From the NCBI RefSeq assembly GCF_030581075.1, contig NZ_JAUQSW010000003.1, positions 310,001-374,000 of the forward strand: a stretch of DNA of 64,000 nucleotides. Direction: 5' to 3'. Source of the stretch: Hymenobacter cheonanensis. GTDB lineage: Bacteria > Bacteroidota > Bacteroidia > Cytophagales > Hymenobacteraceae. Of the stretch, positions 7,430 to 16,916 are shown piece by piece (position 1 is the stretch's first letter; the number at the start of each line of letters is the position of its first letter). Below the pieces are notes generated by a model. It was not told where the DNA came from. It saw only the letters and a program-made list of their open reading frames with translations, and ran no database searches. The position numbers and the translations under genes are program-made.

Positions 7430-9649
7430 ATGGCGGGTGCTATTCAGGATGCCGTGCGGCCGGCTACGCCGCAACCCGGCACCGGGGGCGCGGCGCCCCT
7501 GGCCGAGCGCCTGCCCCGCCTGGCCCTCATTGGCAACCCCAACTCGGGCAAGACTTCGCTCTTCAACCAGCTCACGGGCCTGAACCAGAAAGTTGGCAAC
7601 TTTCCGGGCGTGACGGTGGACCGCAAAACCGGCATTGCCCAGCTAGGGGGCCAGCGCCGGGCCGAGGTAGTAGACCTGCCCGGCACTTACTCGCTCTACC
7701 CCAAGAGCCTCGACGAGCGTGTAATTGCCGACCTGCTCTACAACCCGCTCTCGGCCGACTACCCCGATTTTGTGGTGGTAACCGTGGATGCCAGCAACCT
7801 GCGCCGCAGCCTGCTGCTGTTTTCGCAGCTCGCCGACCTGGATTTGCCGGCCATCCTGGCCCTGAACATGACGGACGTGGCCGCCGAGCGCGGCATTCAG
7901 CTCGATGTGCCGGCCCTGGAGCGCGAGCTAGGGGTGCCCGTGGTGCCCATGAATGCCCGCAAGGGCGTGGGCTTGGCCGCGTTACGCATTATTATGGCCG
8001 ACCGGCTGGCCACCCGCCCGCCCGCCGGCCGCTTCTGGCAGCCTAGCGCCGAGCTGCAACCGCTGCTGGCTGCTATCCGGGCGCACTTCGGCCTGGCCAA
8101 CGACTACCTGGCCCTGCACTACGCGCACCAGTTTGGGCAGCTGCATTTTCTGAGTGAGGATGACCGCGCCTACCTGGCGCAGGTGACCGAGCAGTACGCC
8201 TTCGACTCGACGGCCCAGCAGGCGGCCGAAACAGTGGCCCGCTACGCCGCTATCAACGAGCTGCTGCTGGAGGTGGTGACCGTGACGCGCACCGAGCGCC
8301 GCGAGCCCGCCTCCAACCGCATTGATAAGGTGCTGACGCACCGCGTGTTTGGCTACCTCATTTTTCTGGCCATCCTGTTTTTGCTGTTTCAGGCCATTTT
8401 TGCCTGGGCCCAGTACCCGATGGATTTGATTGACCAGGGCATTTCGGCCCTGAGCGCGGCCATTCAGGCGCGGTTTAGCGGGCCGTTGGTGCGGCTGCTC
8501 ACCGAGGGCGTGATTGCCGGACTAGGGGGGGTGCTGATTTTTATTCCGCAGATTGCCTTGCTTTTCGCCTTTTTAGCGGTGCTGGAAGAAACGGGCTACA
8601 TGGCCCGCGTTACCTTCCTCATGGACAAGCTGATGCGCCCTTTCGGCCTGAGCGGCAAGAGCGTGGTGCCGCTGATTTCGGGGCTGGCGTGCGCCGTGCC
8701 GGCCATCATGGGTGCGCGCACCATCGAGAGCTGGAAGGACCGGATGCTGACCATTTTCGTGACGCCGCTCATGTCGTGCTCGGCGCGCATCCCGGTCTAC
8801 ACGGTGCTGGTGGCCCTGGTGGTGCCCGATGAAAGCTGGCTAGGCCTTTTCAATATGCGCGGGCTGGTGCTGATGGGCCTGTACCTGCTGGGCCTGGGCT
8901 CGGCGCTGCTGTCGGCGTTGCTACTCAAAACGGTGCTCAAGGCCCGCGAGCGCAGCTACTTCATCATGGAGTTTCCGGTGTACCGCTGGCCGCGCTGGAA
9001 AAACGTGGGCCTCACCATCGTGGAGAAGGTGAAGGCATTCATTTTTCAGGCCGGCAAGGTCATCATTGCCATTTCGGTATTGCTGTGGGTGCTGGCCAGC
9101 TACGGCCCCGGCAACCGGCAGAATGAGGCTGAGAAGCAGGTTCGGGCAACCATTCAGCAAAGGATAAACGAATTGGAGGCGCACGGCATTCACGATGGCA
9201 TTCGGGGCTGGGCCGATAGCATCGAGCCGGCTGTGGCCTCCGCTAGGCTCGAAACTTCGTATGCGGGCACTTTTGGCCACGTTATCGAGCCGGCCATCCG
9301 GCCGCTGGGCTTCGATTGGAAAATCGGGATTGCCCTCCTCACTTCCTTCGCGGCCCGCGAGGTATTTGTGGGCACCATGAGCACCATCTACAGCGTGGGG
9401 CAGGATGCCGACCTCGGCACTGTGCAGCAGAAGCTAGCCAACGAAAAAGATAGCAACGGGCAGCCGTTTTTCACGCCGGTGCGGGCGCTGTCGCTGCTCG
9501 TGTTCTACGTGTTTGCCATGCAGTGCATGAGCACGCTGGCCGTTACGTACCGCGAAACCAAAAGCTGGCGCTGGCCCCTGGGCCAGCTCGTGTACATGAC
9601 CGGGCTAGCGTACGCGGCCTCGCTGCTGGTGTGGCAGCTCTTTTCTTAA
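7430..9649 (+). CDS. feoB: FeoB, GTP-dependent ferrous iron transporter
   Basis: 739 residues, a normal FeoB length. The N-terminal G domain has G1 GNPNSGKT at 35-42, the G2 threonine in FPGVTV at about 62, G3 DLPG at 82-85 and G4 NMTD at 146-149. A guanine-dissociation-inhibitor-like helical region follows to about residue 280. The membrane part begins at about residue 305. It contains the two Gate motifs, with LEETGYMARVTFLMD, SGKSVVPLISGLACAVPA and the cysteine-bearing SCSARIPVY. The C-terminus is hydrophobic (LVYMTGLAYAASLLVWQLF). It imports Fe(II) across the inner membrane. It is the second gene of the feoAB operon. Confidence 0.97.
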   Translation: MAGAIQDAVRPATPQPGTGGAAPLAERLPRLALIGNPNSGKTSLFNQLTGLNQKVGNFPGVTVDRKTGIAQLGGQRRAEVVDLPGTYSLYPKSLDERVIADLLYNPLSADYPDFVVVTVDASNLRRSLLLFSQLADLDLPAILALNMTDVAAERGIQLDVPALERELGVPVVPMNARKGVGLAALRIIMADRLATRPPAGRFWQPSAELQPLLAAIRAHFGLANDYLALHYAHQFGQLHFLSEDDRAYLAQVTEQYAFDSTAQQAAETVARYAAINELLLEVVTVTRTERREPASNRIDKVLTHRVFGYLIFLAILFLLFQAIFAWAQYPMDLIDQGISALSAAIQARFSGPLVRLLTEGVIAGLGGVLIFIPQIALLFAFLAVLEETGYMARVTFLMDKLMRPFGLSGKSVVPLISGLACAVPAIMGARTIESWKDRMLTIFVTPLMSCSARIPVYTVLVALVVPDESWLGLFNMRGLVLMGLYLLGLGSALLSALLLKTVLKARERSYFIMEFPVYRWPRWKNVGLTIVEKVKAFIFQAGKVIIAISVLLWVLASYGPGNRQNEAEKQVRATIQQRINELEAHGIHDGIRGWADSIEPAVASARLETSYAGTFGHVIEPAIRPLGFDWKIGIALLTSFAAREVFVGTMSTIYSVGQDADLGTVQQKLANEKDSNGQPFFTPVRALSLLVFYVFAMQCMSTLAVTYRETKSWRWPLGQLVYMTGLAYAASLLVWQLFS

Positions 9650-9775
9650 AGCAGGCTAGCGGCTCAAGCTATTGCCGGCCCTTACTATTGGCAAGGATAA
9701 ACCTGCGGCGCCCTTAGCCAGCCCGCGCCACGCGCGTATCTGCGCAATCCGTTAACTCCGTTACACCTGCGATTA

Positions 9776-10246
9776 ATGACGACCTACGAAACCCTGCTGC
9801 GCCTAGCCTTTCGCGCGCCCGCCGATGTGGACCAATACCTCACCCCAGCCACGCTGGGGGCCGATACCCGCTTTGAGCAGGCTAGCCGGGCCGAGCAGCC
9901 TTTCCGCTTCGAGCAGTGGCGCCTGGGCGTGGCCGCCAGCCTGCTGCGCCTGCTAGCCGACCTGGGCGACCACGACGAGGCCCGCCGCGCCGCCGATGTG
10001 CTGCACCGCGCCCTGAACACGGCCAAATCGCCGCAGGACATCGACAAGCAGATTGGCAAGGAAAACAAGCTCTTCGAACAGATTTATACCAACCTCTACG
10101 TCAACGACGAAGGCGAGGCGCTGCTCGACCTTTTTGCCCGCACCCTCGATGCCGACGCCCCCGACCTGCTGGCCCAGGTAGAAGCCGAAGCCGTGGACCT
10201 GGCCCGCGGGCTGGATTTTGAGCGCGCCGATGAGAAAGGCGAATAA
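9776..10246 (+). CDS. Conserved-looking small cytosolic protein of unknown function downstream of feoB
   Basis: 156 residues, acidic and predicted almost entirely helical, with no signal peptide or membrane segment. I do not recognise the family. Visible features are an amphipathic start (MTTYETLLRLAF), an Arg/Ala-rich middle helix (HDEARRAADVLHRAL) and an acidic C-terminus rich in Asp/Glu. GC-skewed codon use matches the neighbours, which supports a real gene. It begins 126 bases after feoB in the same direction, and a strong terminator follows 15 bases after its stop, so read-through from feoAB is possible. A link to iron uptake is only positional. Confidence 0.7.
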   Translation: MTTYETLLRLAFRAPADVDQYLTPATLGADTRFEQASRAEQPFRFEQWRLGVAASLLRLLADLGDHDEARRAADVLHRALNTAKSPQDIDKQIGKENKLFEQIYTNLYVNDEGEALLDLFARTLDADAPDLLAQVEAEAVDLARGLDFERADEKGE

Positions 10247-10261
10247 ACAGCTCCCGCATTG

Positions 10262-10319
10262 CCGCAGACCCTAAAAAGGCCCCCTGGCTAGTGCCAGGGG
10301 GCCTTTTTAGGGTCTGCGG
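10262..10319. terminator. Long perfect bidirectional terminator
   Basis: 27-base-pair perfect stem with a TAGT loop, running from CCGCAGACCC at the left to GGGTCTGCGG at the right. The inner stem carries AAAAAGGCCCCC and its complement, so each strand gets a T run. It separates convergent genes ending at 10246 (plus) and 10323 (minus). Confidence 0.9.
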
Positions 10320-10322
10320 AGC

Positions 10323-11720
10323 CTATTGGTTTACCGGGGTTTTGGTAAACAGCGAGGGTACCGGGTTGGGCGTGTTCGGGTTCGTGTTCAGCTCAACGAG
10401 CGGGTAGAGGAAGCGCTGCGGCAGCGCCGAGGCCGTGGAGGTGTTGATGGGCACGCCAATCAGGTTATTGGTGCGGCGCACGTCGTTGAATTCCTCAATC
10501 TGCCCAATCAGCGAAAAGTATTTTTCGAGCAGTACTTCCTTGAGCAGCGCGGCGGCGGCCGTTTGGCCGCTGCTGGTGGGGTTCGCCACGCCACCGGGGG
10601 TAAAGTCGCTGGCTACGTAGGCCGTATACAGCGCGCCGGAGCCGGTATACGTGCTCGCGTCATAAGCGCGAAGGTTGTTCAGCGCCGTAATGGCGGCTGC
10701 GGTGTTGCCGGCCCGCGCCTGGCACTCGGCAATGATGGCCTGGGTTTCAACGTAGGTAATCAGCGGGAAGCTGCTGGTGGCCTGAAAGGCCCCGTCAATC
10801 CAGTTGGGGTCGCGGTCAGAGTAAATGCTAGGGTCGCTGTCGTTGTAGAAGTACTTATAGCGCGCCGTTTCGTTGGTTTTGCTGTTGGTACGGGCTAGCA
10901 GCAGGGTAGGGGCGTAAGAGCCAACCCCGTCGAGGTAAGCCGTGCGGTTGTTGAGAAAATCCCAGTAGGGGTTCGCCGATATGCCGACGGCCCCCGCGTA
11001 GGGCATCAGCAGGTCATTGGCCGAGCTGGTGATGCCCTGCTGCGCTTCAGTCAGGGCCGAAGCGTAGTTTTTGACGTGCAGGTAGTAGCGGGCCTTGAGC
11101 GAATGAGCGGCGGCTACCCACTTAAACTGGTTGCCACCATAGAAAATATCGGCCGATACCGAGGCCCCGGCCCCGGCGTTGGCCGTCAGGTTGCCGATGG
11201 CCGTGGTGAGCAGGGTTTGGGTGGCGGCATACACGGTGGCTTGCGCATCGAAGGTGGGCGGCGTGTTTTCAACGAACGCCTGCGAGTAGGGCACATCGCC
11301 CCACAAGGCGGCAACGGTGCCAATCATCAGCCCTTCCGAGGCTTGGGCAATGCCGGTCAGCTGCTTGTTGCCGACGCTGGTAGCCTTGCTCTCCACGATG
11401 CGCAGCTGCGTCATGCACGACTGGTAGGCTATCGTCCAGGGGGTGCTGTAGTCCTGGGTGGTGGTGATGTAGTTCTGCAGCGCCTGGTACTGGCGGTCGG
11501 CCCCGCGAAACACGCCGGCCCAGATGTTGGCCGTGCGGGCCGATTCCCCGCTCATAAACAGGCCCTCGGCTAGCTGGGCGCCCGTGAGCTGCAGGGTTGA
11601 GGGGGCATCGCTGGCCGTGTTGGGGTTCTCATCGAAGCCCCGCGTCAGCTTGGTGCAGCCGCCCAGGCCACCGGCAATAGTGAGGCCCGCCAGCAGCAGC
11701 GAAATAGTGGTCTTTTTCAT
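10323..11720 (-). CDS. SusD/RagB-family outer-membrane lipoprotein (SusD-like_2 type)
   Basis: 465 residues. A lipoprotein signal peptide has its lipobox cysteine at residue 22 (GLGGC), followed by TKLTRGFDENPNTAS, which is characteristic of the second SusD-like family rather than classical SusD. The fold is TPR-helical; conserved features are ALNNLRAYDAS and the C-terminal EEFNDVRRTNNL. SusD-like proteins cap the partner SusC pore and bind the ligand. Its susC starts upstream on the same strand and ends only 20 bases before this ATG, so they form a pair. The substrate is unknown because no degradative enzymes are nearby. It uses the bidirectional terminator at 10262-10319. Confidence 0.92.
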   Translation of the reverse strand: MKKTTISLLLAGLTIAGGLGGCTKLTRGFDENPNTASDAPSTLQLTGAQLAEGLFMSGESARTANIWAGVFRGADRQYQALQNYITTTQDYSTPWTIAYQSCMTQLRIVESKATSVGNKQLTGIAQASEGLMIGTVAALWGDVPYSQAFVENTPPTFDAQATVYAATQTLLTTAIGNLTANAGAGASVSADIFYGGNQFKWVAAAHSLKARYYLHVKNYASALTEAQQGITSSANDLLMPYAGAVGISANPYWDFLNNRTAYLDGVGSYAPTLLLARTNSKTNETARYKYFYNDSDPSIYSDRDPNWIDGAFQATSSFPLITYVETQAIIAECQARAGNTAAAITALNNLRAYDASTYTGSGALYTAYVASDFTPGGVANPTSSGQTAAAALLKEVLLEKYFSLIGQIEEFNDVRRTNNLIGVPINTSTASALPQRFLYPLVELNTNPNTPNPVPSLFTKTPVNQ

Positions 11721-11740
11721 ACGAAATAGCGCTAGCCAGG

Positions 11741-14700
11741 TTAATAAGTGAGCTTGAGGGCGAAGATGATGGAGCGCGTGCTGGGGTTGTTGAAGTAATC
11801 AAGCCCCCGGCCGTTCGACACCCCCGTGAGGTTGGTTTCGGGGTCAATGCCCGAGTAGTTGGTCCACAGCACCAGGTTGCGGCCCGTCACCGACAGGTCG
11901 ATGCTGCTGAGGTGCGTAGCCTTGCGCACAAACTCCGAAGTCAGGGAGTAGGCCACCGACACCTCGCGCAGGCGCGTCCAGCTCACGTGCTCCACAAACT
12001 GTTCGCTGGGGCCGGTGAAGCCGCTGCCGGGGCCATCGCGGAACCACGACTGGTCGATGGCCCGCAGGCCGCCGCCAAAATCCTGCAAGTAGCCGCGAAA
12101 GGTGTACGAGCCATCGGCGTTGGGTGCGTAGGTGCTGGCAATCGTGTTGCCATCGTAGTTGATGAGGGTCTTGGCCTGGTCGCCCGTCACGGTCGTTTGC
12201 TGGGCGGTGTAGGCCGCCGTGCCAAAGTAAGCCAGGGCGCCCTTGGTACCATTCCAGATGTCGGCGCCGTGGGTGTGGTCAAACAAGGCGTTGATGGTAA
12301 CGCCTTTAATGCGGAAGTTCAGGTTGAGGCCACCCTTCCAGCGCGGGTTGGGGTCGCCGATTACGCCCGACTGCGCATCCTGCTGCGCAAAGCCGTTGGC
12401 GTCGAGCACCAGCTTGCCCTGCTCATCGCGCTGCCAGCGCGTGCCGTAGATGGCGCCGTACTGGTAGCCCGGAATAGCCACCGACTCCGAGCCCGTGAAG
12501 CCCGTGAAGCCGTAGTACGTGGCGCCGCCCAGGCTCAGCACGCGGCTGCGGTTGAGCGAGAAATTGGGGGCTAGGTTAAACGAAAAGTCCTTGGTCTTGA
12601 TGAGGTCGCCGTCGAGGCTCAGCTCCAGGCCGCGGTTCATGAGCGAGGCCGCGTTGGAGTAGCGCACCGTGTAGCCGGTAGTAGGCGCCACGGGCAGGGC
12701 AAAAATGGCGTCGCGGGTGTTGTTGGAGTAGTACGTGGCCGAGAAGCCAATGCGGTTCTGCACAAAGCGCATATCGAGGCCTAGCTCATACTCTGTTTTG
12801 CGCTCGGGGCGCAGCAGCGGGTTGCCCTGGCTCGAAGAGCGGGCATAGCCCCCGCCCGCATAGGCCGAGGCACCCAGGGAGGTGCCCCACCCATCGGCAA
12901 TATCGGCGGGCACATACACGGTGCGCACCAGGTAGGGCTGGGGCTGCACGCCTACCTGGCCGTAGGCGAAGCGCGCTTTGCCAAAGCTCAGGAAGCTGTT
13001 TTCGCTGAGGGCCGCGAGCTTGGTAAACTGCCAGGCCACGGTGCCCGCCGGGTAGAAAAAGGTATTATTAGCCTCGGGCCCGAACGTGGAGGCCTGCTCG
13101 CCGCGCACCGTGCCCTCCAGGAACAGCTGGTCGAAAAGGCCCAGCGATACCTGGCCGTAGAGGCCGGCCGTGTTCTGGCGCACCAGCAGGTTGTAGGGGC
13201 TGCGGTTGGCGGCCGGGGTATTGTTCAGCTGCGGGGGCGACAGCGGGTTCAGAAACTGCGTGGCCGTGGCGCCCACCTGCGACTGCCGACGGGCGTTCAG
13301 GTTATAGCCCACCAGGCCCGTGATGGTAACGGCGCTGCCCAGCTTGCCGGTGGCGCGCACAATCAGGTCGTTGTTAACCTGCGTTTCCTGAATCACTTCC
13401 TCCGTAATGGAGCCCACGTTGCCGGTAATGCCGGCGGCCCCGATGGGGAAATACGCCGAGCGCGCGTCGGAATACGTATCAACGCCGGCCCGCTCCAGGA
13501 TATTGAGCCAGGGCGTGAGCTGGTACGTCAGCTCCAGGCTGCCCACGAAGCGGTTCACCCGCGTCTGGTTGCGCACGTTGTTAATCGTCCAAATGGGGTT
13601 GTCGTAGCCCGGGTTATTGGTGGTACCCAGCTTGTTGCGGTACGACGACTGCCGGCCCGTGAACACGAAGCCGGTAGGCGAGGTGTAGTCGCCCTGCGCA
13701 TAATCGTTGTTGTAGTCGGGGGCGGTGCGCAGGCCGCCCAGGAAAACGCCATCCGTGTTGGAGCCCTGCTGCACGCGGTTGGAAAGCGTGCGCACGTAGG
13801 TCGAGCTCAGCGCAATGCGCAGCTTATCGGTCAGCTGGCGGTCGGCATTGAGGCGGCCCGTGATGCGCTCGTTGTCGCTGTGCACGCGGGCAATGCCCTT
13901 CTGGTAGGTGTCGCCGAGGCTGAAATACACGTTGGAGCGCTCGTCGCCGCCCGAGAGCGTCGCAATGTTGTCCCAGGTATAGCCCCGGTTAAAGGCATCC
14001 TGCGAGTGGTCGAATACCTGCTGGCTGTTTTTGCCGCCGTGGGGGTTAGCGGCCGTGCCGTTGGCAATGTTATAGTAGCGGGTACCGTCCGGGAAGGTAA
14101 TGTACCCCTGGTAGCCGCTGGCCGTGGGCGACGTGATGTACGCATCGGCCCCGCCCGAGCGGCCGGAAATCAGGTCGCCCCAACTGGCGCTGCTGGTGTT
14201 GCTGTACAGGCCATTCAGACCCTGGCCATAAGCCGTTTGCAGCGGTACGCGGCGGTTAATCTGGTCGATGCCGATAGAGCTGCGGATGCTGGCGTTCATG
14301 CGGCCGTTGGCGCTGCTACCGCGCTTGGTCGTAATCACGATTACGCCGTTGGAGCCGCGCGTGCCCCACACGGCGCTGGCCGCGGCGCCCTTTAGTACTT
14401 CCAGGGTGGCGATGTCGTCGGGGTTGATGTCATTAAGGCGCGATGCCTGCACTACCCCGCTCACCTGATTGGAGCCCGCCCCGCCGTTGCTCGACACGAT
14501 GCCGTCGTCGCCAATCGAAGAGTTCGAAATGGGTACCCCATCCACCACAATCAGCGGCTGGTTGTTGCCCAGAATAGTGCTGGGGCCCCGCAGCTGAATG
14601 TTGGCGCTAGCCCCCGGGTCGCCCGAGGTGCGCGTAATCGTTACGCCGGGCGTTTTGCCCGACAACGCGTTGATAACGCTAGTTTCGCCCGAGCGCACCA

Positions 14701-15097
14701 GCGCGGGGCCCTGCACCGTGGCCTGGGCCGTGCCCAGCTGGTCGCGGTTAGCTTGCAGGCCTAAGGCCGTCACTACCACCTCGTTCAGCTGTTTCGCGTC
14801 GGTGGCCAGGGCCACATCGAGCGTGCTGGCGCTGGTGATGGGCAACTCCTGACTGGAATAGCCTACAAAACTGAACACCAATGTATTAGCTTCCTGGGGA
14901 ACGCTCAGCGAGTAGGCGCCGTCGCTGTTAGTAGAGGTGCCGATAGTGGGCCGGCCTTTCACGATAACCGTGACGCCCGGCAATCCTTGGCCGCTACCTC
15001 GGTCGACAACCTTGCCGCCAATGAGGCGATTTTGGGCCCAGGCGTCCGGCAGAAAGCCGGCCATCAGGAGCACGAACCAGAGTAAATGTTTCTTCAT
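11741..15097 (-). CDS. SusC/RagA-family TonB-linked outer-membrane transporter (pair 1)
   Basis: 1118 residues. Signal peptide MKKHLLWFVLLMAGFLPDAW ends at AQ22. Residues of about 26-105 form the carboxypeptidase-regulatory-like N-terminal extension (GKVVDRGSGQGLPGVTVIVK). A TonB-box-like stretch at about 110 (LNEVVVTALG) leads into the plug domain, with NALSGKTPGVTITR and QPLIVVDGVPI. The rest is a 22-stranded-type barrel ending in an aromatic residue (IIFALKLTY). Such proteins import oligosaccharides or peptides using TonB energy. The cognate SusD-like gene follows after 20 bases. This pair is more divergent from pairs 2 and 3 than those are from each other. Confidence 0.95.
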   Translation of the reverse strand: MKKHLLWFVLLMAGFLPDAWAQNRLIGGKVVDRGSGQGLPGVTVIVKGRPTIGTSTNSDGAYSLSVPQEANTLVFSFVGYSSQELPITSASTLDVALATDAKQLNEVVVTALGLQANRDQLGTAQATVQGPALVRSGETSVINALSGKTPGVTITRTSGDPGASANIQLRGPSTILGNNQPLIVVDGVPISNSSIGDDGIVSSNGGAGSNQVSGVVQASRLNDINPDDIATLEVLKGAAASAVWGTRGSNGVIVITTKRGSSANGRMNASIRSSIGIDQINRRVPLQTAYGQGLNGLYSNTSSASWGDLISGRSGGADAYITSPTASGYQGYITFPDGTRYYNIANGTAANPHGGKNSQQVFDHSQDAFNRGYTWDNIATLSGGDERSNVYFSLGDTYQKGIARVHSDNERITGRLNADRQLTDKLRIALSSTYVRTLSNRVQQGSNTDGVFLGGLRTAPDYNNDYAQGDYTSPTGFVFTGRQSSYRNKLGTTNNPGYDNPIWTINNVRNQTRVNRFVGSLELTYQLTPWLNILERAGVDTYSDARSAYFPIGAAGITGNVGSITEEVIQETQVNNDLIVRATGKLGSAVTITGLVGYNLNARRQSQVGATATQFLNPLSPPQLNNTPAANRSPYNLLVRQNTAGLYGQVSLGLFDQLFLEGTVRGEQASTFGPEANNTFFYPAGTVAWQFTKLAALSENSFLSFGKARFAYGQVGVQPQPYLVRTVYVPADIADGWGTSLGASAYAGGGYARSSSQGNPLLRPERKTEYELGLDMRFVQNRIGFSATYYSNNTRDAIFALPVAPTTGYTVRYSNAASLMNRGLELSLDGDLIKTKDFSFNLAPNFSLNRSRVLSLGGATYYGFTGFTGSESVAIPGYQYGAIYGTRWQRDEQGKLVLDANGFAQQDAQSGVIGDPNPRWKGGLNLNFRIKGVTINALFDHTHGADIWNGTKGALAYFGTAAYTAQQTTVTGDQAKTLINYDGNTIASTYAPNADGSYTFRGYLQDFGGGLRAIDQSWFRDGPGSGFTGPSEQFVEHVSWTRLREVSVAYSLTSEFVRKATHLSSIDLSVTGRNLVLWTNYSGIDPETNLTGVSNGRGLDYFNNPSTRSIIFALKLTY

Positions 15098-15322
15098 AAG
15101 AAAAACAGATTAGTTAAAGAATTAGCGACAACTTTATTGCCGGGGCTAAAAGTAGGGAGTAGAATCAAGGCTAAAAAATATTTCCACCTGTTTTCGGAAA
15201 AAATGCAACTTCATTAAAGCGCTGGACAAACAGTAGTTGCGCATACAGTTTAAGCCTCTTGGCCGGGTGTGGGTAGGTGTTCAGGCTCACGCCCCGTAGC
15301 GGCTAGCCGGCTTTCCAAAGCG

Positions 15323-15368
15323 GCTGCTCCGGCTCCGCAGCCTGGCCCCAGGCTACGGAGCCGGAGCA
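15323..15368. repeat. 46-bp near-perfect palindrome in the susC pair 1 upstream region
   Basis: Arms CTGCTCCGGCTCCG and CGGAGCCGGAGCAG enclose a second perfect stem AGCCTGG/CCAGGCT with a two-base centre; there is one mismatched pair (C/A) between the two stems. It lies between the terminator of the next susD (15382-15417) and the start of susC pair 1 (15097). No T run follows on either strand, so it is not a typical terminator. The rest of 15098-15443 shows no gene. Confidence 0.7.
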
Positions 15369-15381
15369 GTTGGCACTGCAC

Positions 15382-15417
15382 AAAAAAGGCCCGCAACAGT
15401 AGTTGCGGGCCTTTTTT
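15382..15417 (-). terminator. Terminator of susCD pair 2
   Basis: Ten-base-pair stem GGCCCGCAAC/GTTGCGGGCC with loop AGTA, flanked by six A on the left and six T on the right. It follows the minus-strand susD stop at 15444. The same stem recurs after susD of pair 3 (20216-20248). Confidence 0.88.
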
Positions 15418-15443
15418 ATAAAGCAGCTGAGTGGTGGGCGGGC

Positions 15444-16895
15444 CTAGTTGTAGCCGGCGTTCTGCGTCAGCAGCGAGTTGTTGTTGATTTCGCGCTGCGG
15501 AATGGGCAGCACGAGCAGCGGGCTGTTGGCGGCAATGGTGCCCACCGGGCGGCCCGTGCGCTTGAGGTCATGAATGCGGAAGCCTTCAAAAGCCAATTCC
15601 AGCTGGCGCTCAAGCAGCACATCGGCCAGCGTAATGGTGGTAACGGGTTGATATGCCACAGGAGGAGTAAGCGTACTGCGGTAAGAGCGTTGACGGATAG
15701 TATTAATATCTGCTGTAGCCGAGGCCACATTGCCGGCCCGCACATCGGCTTCGGCCCGGATGAGGTACATCTCCGCCAGGCGCGCCACCGGAATGTTTTG
15801 GCCGTAGGTGCGCCACTTGATGGTACGGTAGCGGCCGGTTTTGTTGTTGCCATCGCTCACGTAGATGAGCTTCTGGGTGGTGAGCGCCGGCTGGCCATCG
15901 GTGCCGCGCACATCACTAGCGGCATAGAGGTTCACGAAGGCCGGCTGAATGTACACGTCGCCGCGGCCATACAGCACCGTCTGGTCGCCGGTGGGGCTGT
16001 AGCCGGCCCAGAACGTAGCCAGGCCCGAGTTGCTGGTGCCCGCGTTGTTCTGGTCGTTTTGCTGAATCTCAAACAGGCTTTCGCCGCTGTTGCGGTTGGC
16101 AAAAACCGCCGCTACCGAGCCTTGCAGAGCGGAGCCGCTGTTCTTGATAACGTCATCGGCCATGGCACGGGCCGCCGTAAAGTTGCTCTGCTGCAAGTAC
16201 ACGCGGGCCAGCATGGCTTCGGCCGAGTATTTCGAGGCGCGGGTTACGTTTTGGCTGGGCAGGTTGGTGATGGCCGTCTGCAAATCACTGATTACTTGGG
16301 CGTACACCTGCTCCACGGTCGAGCGGGCCAGCTTCACGTCGGCCTGCTCGGTGGTGGTAATGGGCGTCAGGTTGATGGGCACGCCGGGCTGGCTGTTGCC
16401 GCCGCCCGCCTGGTACTGCTGGGCGTAGAGGCGCACCAGCTCGAAATACATAATACCCCGGATAAACTTGGCTTCGCCCTCAAACTGCGTGCGCTGGCCG
16501 GTATCGGTCACGGCCGACAGGTTGGCCAGAATCAGGTTGCACTGGTTGATGGCGTTGTAGGCCTGCGTCCAGATGGCCTGCGCGTTCGACAGCGTCGAAA
16601 TCTGGGTGCGGCGGTACAGCTGGTTGTAGTTGGAAAACGAGCCGTTCCAGACGGTGTAGCCGGCGCCCTGCTCCCCTATCAGCTCGGGCACCAGAATCAG
16701 GTCGGTGCCGTACAGGCTAGGGTCGTCGAGGCGGGCGTAGGCACCCACCACGGCCGCGCTTACTTTTTGCGAGGTGTTGTAGGCCGTAGAGGCGTCGATG
16801 CTCTGCTGGGGCTCAATGGTGAGGGCGTCTTTGCAGCCCGTCAGGCCGAGGCCTAGCGCCAGGGCGCAGGCGGTCCAAATAGCGGTATTTTTCAT
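15444..16895 (-). CDS. SusD/RagB-family outer-membrane lipoprotein (pair 2)
   Basis: 483 residues. Lipoprotein signal with lipobox cysteine at residue 21 (GLTGC), then KDALTIEPQQSIDASTAY, the usual SusD N-terminal signature. TPR-type helices follow, with EGEAKFIRGIMYFELVRLY and the late conserved motifs RLAEMYLIRAEADVRAGN and ERQLELAFEGFRIHDLKR. The end LLVLPIPQREINNN is typical of classical SusD/RagB. It is the ligand-binding partner of the SusC encoded just upstream on the same strand (21-base gap). The substrate cannot be deduced. Confidence 0.95.
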   Translation of the reverse strand: MKNTAIWTACALALGLGLTGCKDALTIEPQQSIDASTAYNTSQKVSAAVVGAYARLDDPSLYGTDLILVPELIGEQGAGYTVWNGSFSNYNQLYRRTQISTLSNAQAIWTQAYNAINQCNLILANLSAVTDTGQRTQFEGEAKFIRGIMYFELVRLYAQQYQAGGGNSQPGVPINLTPITTTEQADVKLARSTVEQVYAQVISDLQTAITNLPSQNVTRASKYSAEAMLARVYLQQSNFTAARAMADDVIKNSGSALQGSVAAVFANRNSGESLFEIQQNDQNNAGTSNSGLATFWAGYSPTGDQTVLYGRGDVYIQPAFVNLYAASDVRGTDGQPALTTQKLIYVSDGNNKTGRYRTIKWRTYGQNIPVARLAEMYLIRAEADVRAGNVASATADINTIRQRSYRSTLTPPVAYQPVTTITLADVLLERQLELAFEGFRIHDLKRTGRPVGTIAANSPLLVLPIPQREINNNSLLTQNAGYN

Positions 16896-16916
16896 ATCGA
16901 ATGCGAAGACAAAATA

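Noticed and set aside
15570..16856. Long open frame on the plus strand opposite a susD gene
   Set aside because: It is the complement of a well-supported SusD gene with GC-rich third positions, and its translation is a low-complexity mixture of Gly, Val, Arg and His without domains.
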